Positions 14,671 through 24,457 are shown, counted from the first letter of the stretch. The stretch: DNA of 64,000 nucleotides from JALOAT01 sp041685115 (GCA_041685115.1 JAWLGK010000010.1:1-64000), one strand, 5' to 3'. Notes: a model not told the origin generated them from the sequence alone. Numbers and translations are program-made.

Positions 14671-15729
14671 ATGACGCTCGCGCTGTACCTGTTCGTGACA
14701 TTGTTGACCCTGGCCAGCCTGCTGCCCGTGTGGCGGCGCGAGGCCTGGTGGATCCGGGTGTTCGATTTTCCGCGCGTGCAGCTCATGACGCTCGGTCTAG
14801 TCGCTGCCGCTTTGCTCATCACCGTCGTCGAGCTGTTCACCTGGCATGGCCTGCTCGCCCTGACCGCCACACTGGCCGTCGTCGCACTCCAGGGCGCGCG
14901 CATTTTCCCCTACACGTCCCTGGCGCGTGAGGAAGTGCGCGACGCGCGGCAGTGTCCGGAAGCCACATGCCTCGCGCTGCTGGTCGCCAACGTGCGCATG
15001 GAAAATCGCGAGGCCGAGCGGTTGTTGGCGTTGCTGCGCCGGAATCTTGCCGACGTGCTCCTGCTACTGGAGCCGGACGCCTGGTGGGAGGAGCAGATGC
15101 GGCCGCTGGAGGCCGAGTATGGGTATGCCATCAAGCGACCGCTCGACAACCGCTACGGCATGCTGATGTATTCGCGCCTGCCGCTGCGACGAACGGAAGT
15201 CCGATTTCTGCTTCGGGAAGGCATCCCGTCCTTCCATGCCCAGGTGCAACTGCGCGGCGGCGCCTGGGTGTGGCTGCACGCCGTGCATCCCGAACCACCG
15301 TCGCCTACGGAGGCCGACACGTCGCTGCCGCGCGACGTGGAGTTGCTGGTGGTTGGGCGTGCGGCGGCACAGCGTGCCGAACCCACCGTGGTGGCGGGTG
15401 ACCTCAACGACGTGGCCTGGTCGTACACGACCACACTGTTTCAGAAAATGAGTGGGCTGCTCGACCCGCGCAAGGGGCGCGGCATGTTCAACACCTTCCA
15501 CGCGCGCATCCCGTTCCTGCGCTGGCCGCTCGATCACGTGTTCCATTCCCGCGATTTCCTGTTGTGCGAGCTGCGCCGGTTGCCGGCCTTCGGCTCCGAC
15601 CACTTTCCGGTGTTCGTGCGCCTGGTCCATCAACCGGATGCAGCGCCACTGCAGCAAGCGCCTGGCGCCCGTGCCAAAGATCGTGAAACCGCGCAAGCCA
15701 AAATGGCCAACGCACGCAAGAAGCCATAG
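14671..15729 (+). CDS. Membrane-anchored endonuclease/exonuclease/phosphatase-family protein
   Basis: 352 residues with three N-terminal membrane helices (about 1-18, 35-55, 58-75) and an EEP domain facing the periplasm. EEP features: LLVANVRMENREAE, VLLLLEPDAWW, VVAGDLNDVAW (catalytic Asp/Asn) and the terminal FGSDHFPVFVRL (SDH motif). Relatives such as YafD-like proteins are uncharacterised phosphodiesterases. A GEMM riboswitch in its leader predicts control by c-di-GMP. The metallophosphoesterase 54 bases downstream probably shares the transcript. Confidence 0.85.
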   Translation: MTLALYLFVTLLTLASLLPVWRREAWWIRVFDFPRVQLMTLGLVAAALLITVVELFTWHGLLALTATLAVVALQGARIFPYTSLAREEVRDARQCPEATCLALLVANVRMENREAERLLALLRRNLADVLLLLEPDAWWEEQMRPLEAEYGYAIKRPLDNRYGMLMYSRLPLRRTEVRFLLREGIPSFHAQVQLRGGAWVWLHAVHPEPPSPTEADTSLPRDVELLVVGRAAAQRAEPTVVAGDLNDVAWSYTTTLFQKMSGLLDPRKGRGMFNTFHARIPFLRWPLDHVFHSRDFLLCELRRLPAFGSDHFPVFVRLVHQPDAAPLQQAPGARAKDRETAQAKMANARKKP

Positions 15730-15783
15730 CGCCTCCGGGGCACGGCTGCGGTAAAGTACGCACACGGCCGAAGACCTCTCATC

Positions 15784-16881
15784 ATGTTTTCACTGATCCT
15801 CAATCTCGTCGGCACGCTGCTGCATGGTTACTGCACCTGGCGCGTCGGCACGCTGCCGCTGATCCGCCAGCGCCTTGCACCCCGGCAGTGGTGGCTTTCC
15901 AGCGCGCTGGTGTGGCTCGGCTATATCGGCGGGGTCGAGATCGGCGACGACGCACGCGGGCCGCTATCGCTGGCGTTGGCCCAATTCGCGTTTCACTGGC
16001 TGGTGGTGGTGTTCCTGCTCGGCCTATGCCTGCTGACCGTCGATGTGCTGGCGCTGCTCGGTCGCGCGCGCCTGCGATCAGCCGTGCAGTGGCGCAGCGG
16101 TGCGCTGGCGTTCGGTGGCGCGCTGGTGGCCATCGCCCTGGTGCAGGGCCTACGTGCGCCGGAAGTCACACGCCATGAGTTCGCCGTGCTCGGGTTGCCT
16201 GCGGCACTGGACGGCACCACGTTGGTGGCGGTATCGGACCTGCATCTCGGTGGTCTGCTCGACGCCGACTGGCTCGCCGCCCGCGTCGAACAGATCCGCC
16301 TGCTCGAACCCGATGTGATCGCGCTGATCGGCGACCTGACCGAGGGTGACCCCTACGCCACGCCCGGGCTCGGGACGGTGCTGGCCCGACTCCATGCGCC
16401 GCTCGGTGTGTGGGCCGTCACGGGCAACCACGAATTTCACGGCGATACACCTGCCACCATCGCGCTGTTCGAGGCGGCAGGCATTCGCTGGCTGCGCGAT
16501 GAGGCGGTGACCCTGGCGGCCGGGCTGCGGCTCGCGGGGGTGGACGACCTGACACGCCGGGCGCGCCGCGGCATTGCAGACGACGGACTGCTGGGCCAAC
16601 TCGGTGCGGGGGAGGGTGCGGCGGTGCTGCTGTCCCATTCGCCGCTGCAAGTGGAAGTGGCGGCACGGGCCGGTTTCGATGTGATGATCGCAGGCCACAC
16701 CCATGGTGGCCAGGTGTGGCCGTTCGGTTATCTGGTACGGCAGCGTTACGGGTATTTTCTGGGTCGTTATGAGGTCGACGGCATGCACCTGCTGGTCGGG
16801 CGCGGCACCGGCACCTGGGGCCCGCGCATGCGCCTGTGGCATCCGGGCGAGATCCTGCATATTACCCTGCGCGCAGCGTGA
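15784..16881 (+). CDS. Membrane metallophosphoesterase, YaeI-like
   Basis: 365 residues: four to five N-terminal membrane helices (about 1-135) followed by a calcineurin-like phosphoesterase domain. Metal ligands are complete: SDLHLGG, IGDLTEGD, GNHEFH, LLSHSP and GHTHGGQVWP. Members of this group hydrolyse phosphoester or pyrophosphate bonds in lipids or nucleotides; the exact substrate cannot be told. It may be co-controlled by the upstream c-di-GMP riboswitch. Confidence 0.88.
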   Translation: MFSLILNLVGTLLHGYCTWRVGTLPLIRQRLAPRQWWLSSALVWLGYIGGVEIGDDARGPLSLALAQFAFHWLVVVFLLGLCLLTVDVLALLGRARLRSAVQWRSGALAFGGALVAIALVQGLRAPEVTRHEFAVLGLPAALDGTTLVAVSDLHLGGLLDADWLAARVEQIRLLEPDVIALIGDLTEGDPYATPGLGTVLARLHAPLGVWAVTGNHEFHGDTPATIALFEAAGIRWLRDEAVTLAAGLRLAGVDDLTRRARRGIADDGLLGQLGAGEGAAVLLSHSPLQVEVAARAGFDVMIAGHTHGGQVWPFGYLVRQRYGYFLGRYEVDGMHLLVGRGTGTWGPRMRLWHPGEILHITLRAA

Positions 16882-16925
16882 TGGGCTCGCGCGACGAGGC
16901 GAATTAGATGAAGCTGCATCGCAGA

Positions 16926-17005
16926 CCCCACAGAGGAATTGATTGTGCAGGAACGACGCATTCTACGGAACGGCCTTCCCGCGTTCTCCGTATTCCTCTG
17001 CGGGG
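16926..17005 (+). terminator. Long-range inverted repeat after metallophosphoesterase
   Basis: CCCCACAGAGGAAT (16926-16939) matches ATTCCTCTGCGGGG (16992-17005) with one mismatch, separated by 52 bases. It may be the transcript end or a decayed repeat element bordering the array that follows. Confidence 0.35.
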
Positions 17006-17041
17006 CATGTTGCGAAGCGACGTGACACACGTTTCGGGTTT

Positions 17042-17673
17042 CGTAGGTCACGTTGCGAAGCTACGTGACATAACCGCGCACTGTCACGTAGACGCTGCGC
17101 GTCAACGTGACCTACAGGGTTGAGGGGGCCTTCCCGCGCCGGTGGTTGAAGAGGCGCTCAACCTAGGGGCAGTTTCGTAGGTCACGTTGCGAAGCTACGT
17201 GACATGACCGCGCGCTGTCACGTAGACGCTGCGCGTCAACGTGACCTACAGGGTTGAGGGGGCCTTCCCGCGCCGGTGGTTGAAGAGGCGCTCAACCTAG
17301 GGGCAGTTTCGTAGGTCACGTTGCGAAGCTACGTGACCTGACCGCGCGCTGTCACGTAGACGCTGCGCGTCAACGTGACCTACGGCGACAGGGTTGAGGG
17401 GGCCTTCCCGCCGCCTGGTTGAAGAGGCGCTCAACCTAGGGGCAGTTTCGTAGGTCACGTTGCGAAGCTACGTGACCTGACCGCGCGCTGTCACGTAGAC
17501 GCTGCGCGTCAACGTGACCTACGGCGACAGGGTTGAGGGGGGCTTCCCGCGCCGGTGGTTGAAGAGGCGCTCAACCGAGGGGCAGTTTCGTAGGTCACGT
17601 TGCGAAGCTACGTGACATGACCGCGCGCTGTCATGTAGACGCTGCGCGTCAACGTGACCTACGGCGACAGGGT
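17042..17673. repeat. Five-unit array of REP/BIME-like cruciform repeats
   Basis: GTAGGTCACGTTGCG begins at 17042, 17177, 17311, 17450 and 17590 (period 134-140). In each unit the outer arms GTAGGTCACGTTG/CAACGTGACCTAC (13 bp) enclose inner arms CTACGTGAC/GTCACGTAG (9 bp), so the unit folds as a long cruciform. The spacer between cruciforms carries a second inverted pair, GGTTGAG...CTCAACC. The array fills the gap between two convergent genes, the usual site of REP/BIME clusters. The same core recurs at 24458, 36280-37055 and 49799. The remaining bases of 16882-17711 hold no gene. Confidence 0.9.
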
Positions 17674-17711
17674 TGAGCCGGTCATCTCCACGTCCTCTGC
17701 GCCCCGTTTCT

Positions 17712-18461
17712 TCAGATTCCCGCATACCACTCATAACCGCGGTCTTCCCAGTAGCCGCCGTGGCCGCCGTCGATATGTTCGAGGCTCTCCACCAGTTCGA
17801 TGGCGCGCAGGTATTTCGCCATCTTGTAGCCGAGCTGACGTTCCACGCGCAGGCGCAGGGGCGCACCGTAGGGCATGGGCAGCGGGCGGTCGTTCCAGTC
17901 GTAGGCGAGGATGGTCTGGGCGTGGCGGGCGTCTTCGAAATCGATGCTCTCGTAATAGCGCGCACCGCTCGCGTCCATGGTATCGAAGCAGTGGAACACC
18001 ACGAAACGCGCCTGCGGCAGCGGGCGCACCTCGTCCAGCAGCGCGGCGAGCCGGACGCCGCGCCATTTGGCGATGGCGCTCCAGCCCTCGACGCAATCGT
18101 GGCGCGTGATCTGCGTGCGCGAGGGCAGGGCGCGCAGTTGCGCCAGGGAGAAATCCCGCGGGCGTTCCACCAGTCCGCCCACGCTCAACCGCCAAGCCAC
18201 AAATCCGCGCGCGGCGTGGGCCTGGTAATCGGCGTCCATGGGCCGGCGGGTACCGTTGGACGGAAACATGGGCGACAGGTCTGCCTCTGTGAATTCCTTT
18301 GCCAGGGCGTCGCGTCCCAGGGCGCGGTGCAAATGCCGGTTTACCGTTTCTGCTGTGCCGAGCACGCGCGGAAACCACGTGCCTTGAGACAGCCGGTCGC
18401 AGCCGCTCAGCCCCGTCAGACTGCCGAGCCCGAGCAGCCTCATCACTGTTCTGCGTTTCAT
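17712..18461 (-). CDS. Periplasmic molybdopterin-dependent oxidoreductase (sulfite-oxidase fold)
   Basis: 249 residues. The N-terminus MKRRTVMRLLGLGSLTGLSGC combines a twin-arginine pair with a possible lipobox, so it is probably exported folded and anchored. The Mo-ligand cysteine is in ITRHDCVEGWSAIAKWRGV, and HCFDTMDASGARYYESIDF and MPYGAPLRLRVERQLGYK are typical of the oxidoreductase_molyb fold. The reaction may be sulfite or sulfoxide turnover, but this is not certain. Its start overlaps the cytochrome b gene by four bases (ATGA), indicating a two-subunit membrane complex. Confidence 0.85.
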   Translation of the reverse strand: MKRRTVMRLLGLGSLTGLSGCDRLSQGTWFPRVLGTAETVNRHLHRALGRDALAKEFTEADLSPMFPSNGTRRPMDADYQAHAARGFVAWRLSVGGLVERPRDFSLAQLRALPSRTQITRHDCVEGWSAIAKWRGVRLAALLDEVRPLPQARFVVFHCFDTMDASGARYYESIDFEDARHAQTILAYDWNDRPLPMPYGAPLRLRVERQLGYKMAKYLRAIELVESLEHIDGGHGGYWEDRGYEWYAGI

Positions 18462-19273
18462 GAGCCGGTCCCCCGCGGCCGGTACCAGCCGGTGATCATG
18501 GCGCGCAGTTCCCGCAGCGGTCCCACCAGGATCACCATGAACACATGCACCAGCGTGAAGGCCACCAAGCCGAAGGCCACGATGAAGTGGATGCTGCGCG
18601 CCGACTGGCGTCCGTCGAACAGGGTTACCAGGGCGGGAAACGCGGCGTCGAGCCAGGGTGACATGGCGAGCCCCGAGAGCACCATCAGCGGCGCGAACAC
18701 GAACAGCACCAACAAATAGGAGATCTTCTGCAATGGGTTATAGCCCGCATCTGCGTCGCTGCGCAGGGCGCGCAGGGACAGGTGGCGCGTGACGGTGGAC
18801 GGCAGCTGGCGCGCCTCCTCGCCACGCAGCCACAGGTGCCGTTGCAGGTGACGGGTGGCGAGGCCGTAACCCACGTAAGCGAGTCCGTTGAGCACGAACA
18901 GCCAGGCGAAAAACAGATGCCAGCGCCGGCCCATGGCCAGCCAGCGTTCACTCGGGATGGTGACCCAGGCGGGAAAGCCGCGCGGGGTCTGGCCGGACAG
19001 GCCCAGTACGCCCGTGGTGTCGAAGTCCCGGCCGAACAGGCGGGTCATGCCGCGTAGTTGGCCGCTCTCGGTCGGCACGGCCCTCATGGCGAGCCAGGCC
19101 CGTGGCGGGTCCGAGCGTTCGCCCCAGTAAAGCGCCGGATGGGCATTGAAGATCTGCAGGCCGCTGCCAAGCATGGCCAGCAGGAAGAGCAGATTGAGCC
19201 AATGGGTGGCGCGAACGGGCAGTGTGTGGCGATACGTTCGCGCCAAGTGGGTGGGCGGGTGTTCGTCTTCCAT
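18458..19273 (-). CDS. Cytochrome b/b6-type membrane subunit, partner of Mo-oxidoreductase
   Basis: 271 residues with four to five membrane helices. Candidate haem-ligating His are in LPVRATHWLNLLFLL, GRRWHLFFAWLFVLNG, ARSIHFIVAFGLVAF and TLVHVFMVILVGPL, the pattern of di-haem cytochrome b561/hydrogenase-b proteins. It should pass electrons between the quinone pool and the periplasmic Mo-enzyme encoded by the overlapping gene. It is divergent from the large NHL/TPR gene. Confidence 0.85.
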   Translation of the reverse strand: MEDEHPPTHLARTYRHTLPVRATHWLNLLFLLAMLGSGLQIFNAHPALYWGERSDPPRAWLAMRAVPTESGQLRGMTRLFGRDFDTTGVLGLSGQTPRGFPAWVTIPSERWLAMGRRWHLFFAWLFVLNGLAYVGYGLATRHLQRHLWLRGEEARQLPSTVTRHLSLRALRSDADAGYNPLQKISYLLVLFVFAPLMVLSGLAMSPWLDAAFPALVTLFDGRQSARSIHFIVAFGLVAFTLVHVFMVILVGPLRELRAMITGWYRPRGTGS

Positions 19274-19342
19274 GGCGGTATGCCGTGCGGGCGATCACAG
19301 GTCCCTGGGTATTTTAGTGAGGCTAGCAGCCGCGCACCTTCG

Positions 19343-19406
19343 GCGTGATCACCCCATCACGCTCGCCGGAGGCACACTTCCTCCGCCCATGGGCATGCAT
19401 TAAGAT
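19343..19406. promoter_or_regulatory. Three consecutive hairpins between divergent genes
   Basis: GCGTGAT/ATCACGC (19343-19349, 19356-19362), CGGAGG/CCTCCG (19367-19372, 19380-19385) and GGCAT/ATGCC (about 19392-19406) follow one another in the 190-base gap between the cytochrome b gene and the NHL/TPR gene. The genes are divergent, so these are more likely operators or leader structure than terminators. Confidence 0.35.
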
Positions 19407-19462
19407 GCCTTGCCACTTCTTTTCCAGGATTCCGCAAGCGCCAACGACGTTTGCCAAGGACC

Positions 19463-22400
19463 ATGCCCACCACCACCTCTGCCGTCCGCCTGTTCGGCGC
19501 CGCCATCCTCTGCCTCGCTACCGGTGCAGTTTCTGCCGAGCAAATCCGCCTGAATCGCACCATCGCCGGGACGGATGCGGCCCACACGTTCAATTACGTG
19601 GCCGCCCTGGCGGTGCAACCGGACGGCGCCCTGCTGATCCTGGACAGCCGCGACAACACCCTGCTGCGCGTGGGTGATGCGCCGTTGTGCCTGGCCATGG
19701 GCGAGGCGGGGATGTTCTCGGGCAGCCGCGTGCAGGGCCTTGCGGTACTGGATACCGGCCGGTTGGCCCTCGCCATTGGCAACGAGGTGCGCTTGCTCGG
19801 GGCGGACGGCACGCAGCAGACCCGTTTCGGCGACGGCGGGGATGCGGAGGGGCGCATCGGTACACCCTCGGCCGTGGCCTGGTCCATCAACCGCCGGCTG
19901 TACGTGGCCGACCGCCATCACAACCGCATCGCCGTGTTCGGGCCTGACGGTGTGTTCCTTGAGCAGTTCGCCGGCAACAAGGCCATGCCGCTGGACACCC
20001 CGGAACACCTGATGGTGGATCGCCGCGAGCGCGTCTACGTCTTTGCCCGCGGCCGCTCCGGGACCATCACCATTTTCGATGCCGACCGCAAGCCGGTGCG
20101 CCAGTTGGTCGGCACCGAACTGCGCAAGACCTTCGGCACGCCCGCCCTGCGGCTCACGGCCATGACCGTCGACCCGGCCACCGGCCTGCTGTACCTCGGC
20201 GACAGTGAACAGGGCCGCGTCTACGCATACGACTGGGAAAAGCAGCGCGTGGTGACGCGCTTTGGGACCAAGGGCAACCAGCCGGGGCAGTTCAGCGACA
20301 TCGCCGCGCTCGCCCTGTTGCCGGACGGCCAGCTTGCCGTGGCCGACAATGGCGCGCGCAAGGTGGAGCTGTTCAGCCTGCCAGCGCCGGGAGTCACGCC
20401 CCTGGAGCGGGCCTACCTGCCGACCGTGGCCCTCGCCGGCGCGCACCCGGCCGTCTGCACCGTGGCCTACCGCGAAGGGGGGGCGTTGTGGTGCCTCGGG
20501 CGCGAGCAAAGTGCACGGCTGGGTGCGGACGGCAAACCGACCCTGACCCTGGCCGGGCTGAAGGCGCCCGTCGCGGGGGCCTTCGATACCATGCGCATCG
20601 CCGTCATCGACGACGATCGCCTGAAACTGTTCGCGCGCGACGGCGCCCTGTTGTTCGACTCCGGCAGCAACCGCGTCACCCCGAGCAACAACCTGGACTT
20701 CAACAGCGACCAGTTCGATAGCGCCACGGAAGGCAAATTCCACAAGCCCGTGGACGTATTCATGCGTCACGAGCGCATCTACGTGGTGGATCGCAGCAAC
20801 CGCCGCGTGCAGATCTTCAACCCCCAGGGGCTCTACCTGGACAAACTGGCCGCCCCCAAGGACGAGGCCTGGCGCTTCGACGAGCCGGTGGCCGTGGCCG
20901 TGGACAGTCGCGGGCGCATCTTCGTGGCCGACGACGACCAGCAGCGCGTGCTGGCCTTCGATGCGGATAAGCGCCTGCTGTTCAGCCTGGACGCCGGCTT
21001 CAATGAGCTCTTCGATCTGGACGTGGACGCGGACGACCAGCTTTACGTGCTCGGCGCCAGCAAGACCAACGGTGCCCGCGTCGCCGTATTCCAGGACGAG
21101 AAACTGCGCTTTTCCCTGGCCGCCGAATCGGCGGACCCGGCGGGGCTCGCCGAACCCGCCAGCCTGAGCGTGAGTCGCAGCGGTCCGACTACGGTGTCGG
21201 TCTACGACGCCGAGCGCCAGCGCCTGGTCGATTACGCCTGGCACCAGGTGCCGCCCGCGGTGGAGGGGCTCGAAGTGGCGGGCAGCACCTCGGCGGTGCG
21301 CCTGAGCTGGCGCCCGGCGGGCCGCGCCTTCGTGCGCAGCTACCAGGTGTTCGCCGGCCCCGACGCGCAAGGTCCGTGGCAACCGGTGGGCGAGACGGCG
21401 GCCAGCGAACTGCGGGTGGAGACCCCGCCGGAGGACGCGGCCTTCTATCGCGCACTGGCGGTGAGCGACCACGCCCTGGCCGGTCCGCCGTCCGCGGCGG
21501 TACCCGACCGCTTCCGCGAGGGCCATCGCCTCTATAGCGCCGGCCGTTTCCCCGAGGCCGTCACGGTGTTCACGACCCTGCACGAGGACGACCCGCGCAA
21601 CGCCGATGCCCTGCAATTCCTCGGCCTCAGCCTCATGGCCCAGGGACAGTGGGATGCGGCGAGACGCTATTTCGAATACCTGGCCGAGCTGCCGGGCCAG
21701 GCGGTGACGGGGCTGGCGTTGCAGGCCGACGCCCTGGAGCGCGCTGGCGATCTGGCCGAGGCCCGCAAGGTCATGGACAAGCTGCTCGCCACGGGGCAGG
21801 CGCCGCAGGCCGCCTATCGCCGCTGCGGCAATCTCGCCCTGCGGCTCGACGATGCCATCGACGCCATCCAGTGCCTGGAAAAGGCCGTCGAACAGGCACC
21901 CGACGATGCACAGGCCCTGCTGCTGCTCGGGCGCGCCTACATCGCCCTGGATGTGCTCGACCAGGGGCGCGCCGCCCTGGAAAAGGCACGCGCCGCCGCA
22001 CCCGGGGATGCGTCCATCGTCGTGGCCACCGCACGTCTCGAAGAGGGTCTTGGTGACGATGCGCGCGCCATCGCCCTGTACGACGAGGCCCTGGCACTCA
22101 AACCGGATGACCAGGCAGTCCGCCTCGCCCTGGCGCGCGCCCTGCTGCGCACCGGCGCCCAGGAGCGCGTGCGCAACCTCGCCCTGGAACTGACCCGTCA
22201 CGACGCGACCGCGGGCGACGGCCACTACCTGCTCGGCATCACCGCGCTGGCGGCGGAGCGCCATGGCGAGGCGCTCATCGCACTCACCAAGGCCACCCGT
22301 GCCGCACCGCAGCATGCGGACGCCTGGCTCGCGACCGCCGAGGCCTACGCAAAAATGGGCAAGCCCGAGCGGGTGCGCGAACCGCTGACCCAAGCGGCGA

Positions 22401-24442
22401 ACGCGGACGTGCGTTCCTTCGAGGCCGCCCTGCGTCTCGGCCGTTTCGACCTGGAGCAGGGTGACACGGCGGCGGCATTGCCCATGCTGGCGCGCGCCGC
22501 GGAGCTGGATGCGAAGAGCTACGAGGCCCAGTTCCTACTCGCACGCGCGGCCTCCGCCGCCGGCGAACCGAGCCAGGCGGCGGAGGCGGCCCGCGCCGCC
22601 CACCGCATCGACGAGCAGCGCAGCGAGCCGCTGGTGCTGCTGGCAGACATCTCCGCCAGCCAGGGCAAGAACGGCGCGGCCATCGCCTATCTCAAACAGG
22701 CGCTGGAGAAAAACAGCGCCGACTACGCCCTGCACCTGAAGCTCGGCACCCTCTATCTGGACAACAACCTGTTCGACGCCGCGCAGGCCTCCCTGGAACA
22801 GGCCGTTCTGGTGAACGGCGCCCACGCGGAGCCGCATGCGCTGCTCGGCCGCTTGCACATGAAGCGTCGCGCCTATGACGCGGCCATCGCCAGCTTCGAG
22901 AAGGCGCTTGCGCTGACCCCCAGCGACGGCAACCGCCTGCTGCTGGAGACCGCCTATGCCGAGCGCAAGCGTTCCCTGGAATTCAGCTCCAACGCGCCGC
23001 CCGTGGTGCTGCGCGATCTGGAGCTGTACCCGGTGTTCTCCGCCGCCTACAAGCAGTACGCCGATGCGCCGGTGGGCGCCGTGCGCGTGGAGAACGCAGG
23101 CAACGTGGACCTGGGCAACCTCAAGCTCACCTTCACCATCAAGGGCTATATGGACTTCCCCGCCCAAGTGGACATCCCGCTGTTGAAGGCCAACAGCATC
23201 GAGCGTATTCCCCTCAAGGCCGCCTTCAACAACAAGGTGCTGGAGGTGGACGAGGACACCGGTGTGCAGGTGGAAGTGGCCCTCGGCTACACGCGCGACG
23301 GCCAGGCCGACGCCGTCACCCTGACGCAGCCCATGACCCTGTACGGCAAGAACGCCATCCTCTGGTCGCGTGCGCCCATGGTCGGCGCCTTCATCACGCC
23401 CAAGGACGACACCCTGCGCGACTTCGTGCGCAGTGCGGTCAACGCCATGAAACCGGAACCCGGTCCGCTGAACGGCCGCGTGGTCACCGCCATGACGCTG
23501 TTCAGTGCGCTGTCGGCGCACGGGGTGCGTTATGTCACCGACCCGAACGCGCCATACTCCAAGCTGGCGGAGGACCAGGTGGACTACGTGCAGTTCGCCC
23601 GTGAGACCCTCAAGTTCAAGAGCGGCGACTGCGACGATCTCACCGTGCTGTTCAGCGCCTCGCTGGAGAACCTGGGCATCGAGACGGCGGTGCTCGACGT
23701 GCCGGGCCATCTGCTGCTGATGTTCGACACCGGGCTCACGCCCGATCAGGCCGATACCGTGAGCACCGATCCGGAACTGCTCGCCGTCCATGACGGCCGC
23801 GTGTGGATCCCCCTCGAAACCACCATGATCGCCACCTCCTTCGGCGAGGCCTGGACCGAGGGCGCGCGCAAGTACCGCGAGCACGCGGCCTCCGGCAAGC
23901 TCACGGTGGTGCCGGTGCACGAGGCCTGGGGCACCTACCAGCCGGTGACCCTGAAGCCGGCGGGCTATGACCTGCCGCTGCCTTCGGCTGAGAGCGCCGC
24001 ACCGCTGCTGCGCCATGACCGCGCGGTGCTGCTGGAACGCAGTCTGGAGCGCCTGGTCGCCCCGTACCGCGCCATGCTCGCGGTGGCGCCGGACAATCGC
24101 GCCGCACGCATGCAGATGGCCATCATCTACGCGCGCAACGGCCTGGACGAGAAGGCCTTCGCCATCCTCGACGAACTGGCGGCCCAGGCGGAGGACGCGG
24201 CGGTGTTCAACAACCGCGGCAACGTACAGCTGGCGCGCGGCGAGACCAACCGCGCCCTCAAGAGCTACCTGCGCGCCGAACAGCTCGATCCGGCGGACGC
24301 ACGCATCAAGCTCAACGTGGCCATCGCCCATTACAAGGCGTCCGGCATGGAAGAGGCGCGCAAGAAGTTCGCCGAGGCCGCCGCCCTCGATGCCGGTGTG
24401 GCGTCCGAGCATGCCGGCTTCGCCAAGCTGCTGGGGCTCTGA
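19463..24442 (+). CDS. Giant secreted NHL/FN3/TPR protein with transglutaminase-like domain
   Basis: 1659 residues from ATG 19463 with a signal peptide ending near SAE. Domain order: NHL-type beta-propeller repeats (about 40-590, with repeats such as VAVDSRGRIFVADDDQQRVLAFD), a fibronectin-III-like module (about 600-690), a long TPR array (about 690-1170), a beta-rich region and a transglutaminase-like domain (about 1340-1460). The last has KSGDCDDLTVLFSASLENLGI (catalytic Cys) and PGHLLLMFD (His). Two further TPRs close the protein. It is probably a periplasmic or surface scaffold, and the Cys-His pair suggests peptidase or cross-linking activity. It is followed by a small TPR protein and a CHASE2 cyclase in the same direction. 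Confidence 0.8.
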   Translation: MPTTTSAVRLFGAAILCLATGAVSAEQIRLNRTIAGTDAAHTFNYVAALAVQPDGALLILDSRDNTLLRVGDAPLCLAMGEAGMFSGSRVQGLAVLDTGRLALAIGNEVRLLGADGTQQTRFGDGGDAEGRIGTPSAVAWSINRRLYVADRHHNRIAVFGPDGVFLEQFAGNKAMPLDTPEHLMVDRRERVYVFARGRSGTITIFDADRKPVRQLVGTELRKTFGTPALRLTAMTVDPATGLLYLGDSEQGRVYAYDWEKQRVVTRFGTKGNQPGQFSDIAALALLPDGQLAVADNGARKVELFSLPAPGVTPLERAYLPTVALAGAHPAVCTVAYREGGALWCLGREQSARLGADGKPTLTLAGLKAPVAGAFDTMRIAVIDDDRLKLFARDGALLFDSGSNRVTPSNNLDFNSDQFDSATEGKFHKPVDVFMRHERIYVVDRSNRRVQIFNPQGLYLDKLAAPKDEAWRFDEPVAVAVDSRGRIFVADDDQQRVLAFDADKRLLFSLDAGFNELFDLDVDADDQLYVLGASKTNGARVAVFQDEKLRFSLAAESADPAGLAEPASLSVSRSGPTTVSVYDAERQRLVDYAWHQVPPAVEGLEVAGSTSAVRLSWRPAGRAFVRSYQVFAGPDAQGPWQPVGETAASELRVETPPEDAAFYRALAVSDHALAGPPSAAVPDRFREGHRLYSAGRFPEAVTVFTTLHEDDPRNADALQFLGLSLMAQGQWDAARRYFEYLAELPGQAVTGLALQADALERAGDLAEARKVMDKLLATGQAPQAAYRRCGNLALRLDDAIDAIQCLEKAVEQAPDDAQALLLLGRAYIALDVLDQGRAALEKARAAAPGDASIVVATARLEEGLGDDARAIALYDEALALKPDDQAVRLALARALLRTGAQERVRNLALELTRHDATAGDGHYLLGITALAAERHGEALIALTKATRAAPQHADAWLATAEAYAKMGKPERVREPLTQAANADVRSFEAALRLGRFDLEQGDTAAALPMLARAAELDAKSYEAQFLLARAASAAGEPSQAAEAARAAHRIDEQRSEPLVLLADISASQGKNGAAIAYLKQALEKNSADYALHLKLGTLYLDNNLFDAAQASLEQAVLVNGAHAEPHALLGRLHMKRRAYDAAIASFEKALALTPSDGNRLLLETAYAERKRSLEFSSNAPPVVLRDLELYPVFSAAYKQYADAPVGAVRVENAGNVDLGNLKLTFTIKGYMDFPAQVDIPLLKANSIERIPLKAAFNNKVLEVDEDTGVQVEVALGYTRDGQADAVTLTQPMTLYGKNAILWSRAPMVGAFITPKDDTLRDFVRSAVNAMKPEPGPLNGRVVTAMTLFSALSAHGVRYVTDPNAPYSKLAEDQVDYVQFARETLKFKSGDCDDLTVLFSASLENLGIETAVLDVPGHLLLMFDTGLTPDQADTVSTDPELLAVHDGRVWIPLETTMIATSFGEAWTEGARKYREHAASGKLTVVPVHEAWGTYQPVTLKPAGYDLPLPSAESAAPLLRHDRAVLLERSLERLVAPYRAMLAVAPDNRAARMQMAIIYARNGLDEKAFAILDELAAQAEDAAVFNNRGNVQLARGETNRALKSYLRAEQLDPADARIKLNVAIAHYKASGMEEARKKFAEAAALDAGVASEHAGFAKLLGL

Positions 24443-24457
24443 CGGTCGCACCGCCTC

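Noticed and set aside
17042..17673. CRISPR array
   Set aside because: Repeats are 134-140 bases apart with palindromic interiors, the intervening segments are also repeated, and there are no unique spacers or cas genes.
19400..22393. 997-residue minus-strand ORF
   Set aside because: Antisense shadow of the NHL/TPR gene, produced by high GC; composition is His/Gly/Arg-rich without domains. Other long antisense frames (for example at 22535, 25048, 12421) were dropped for the same reason.
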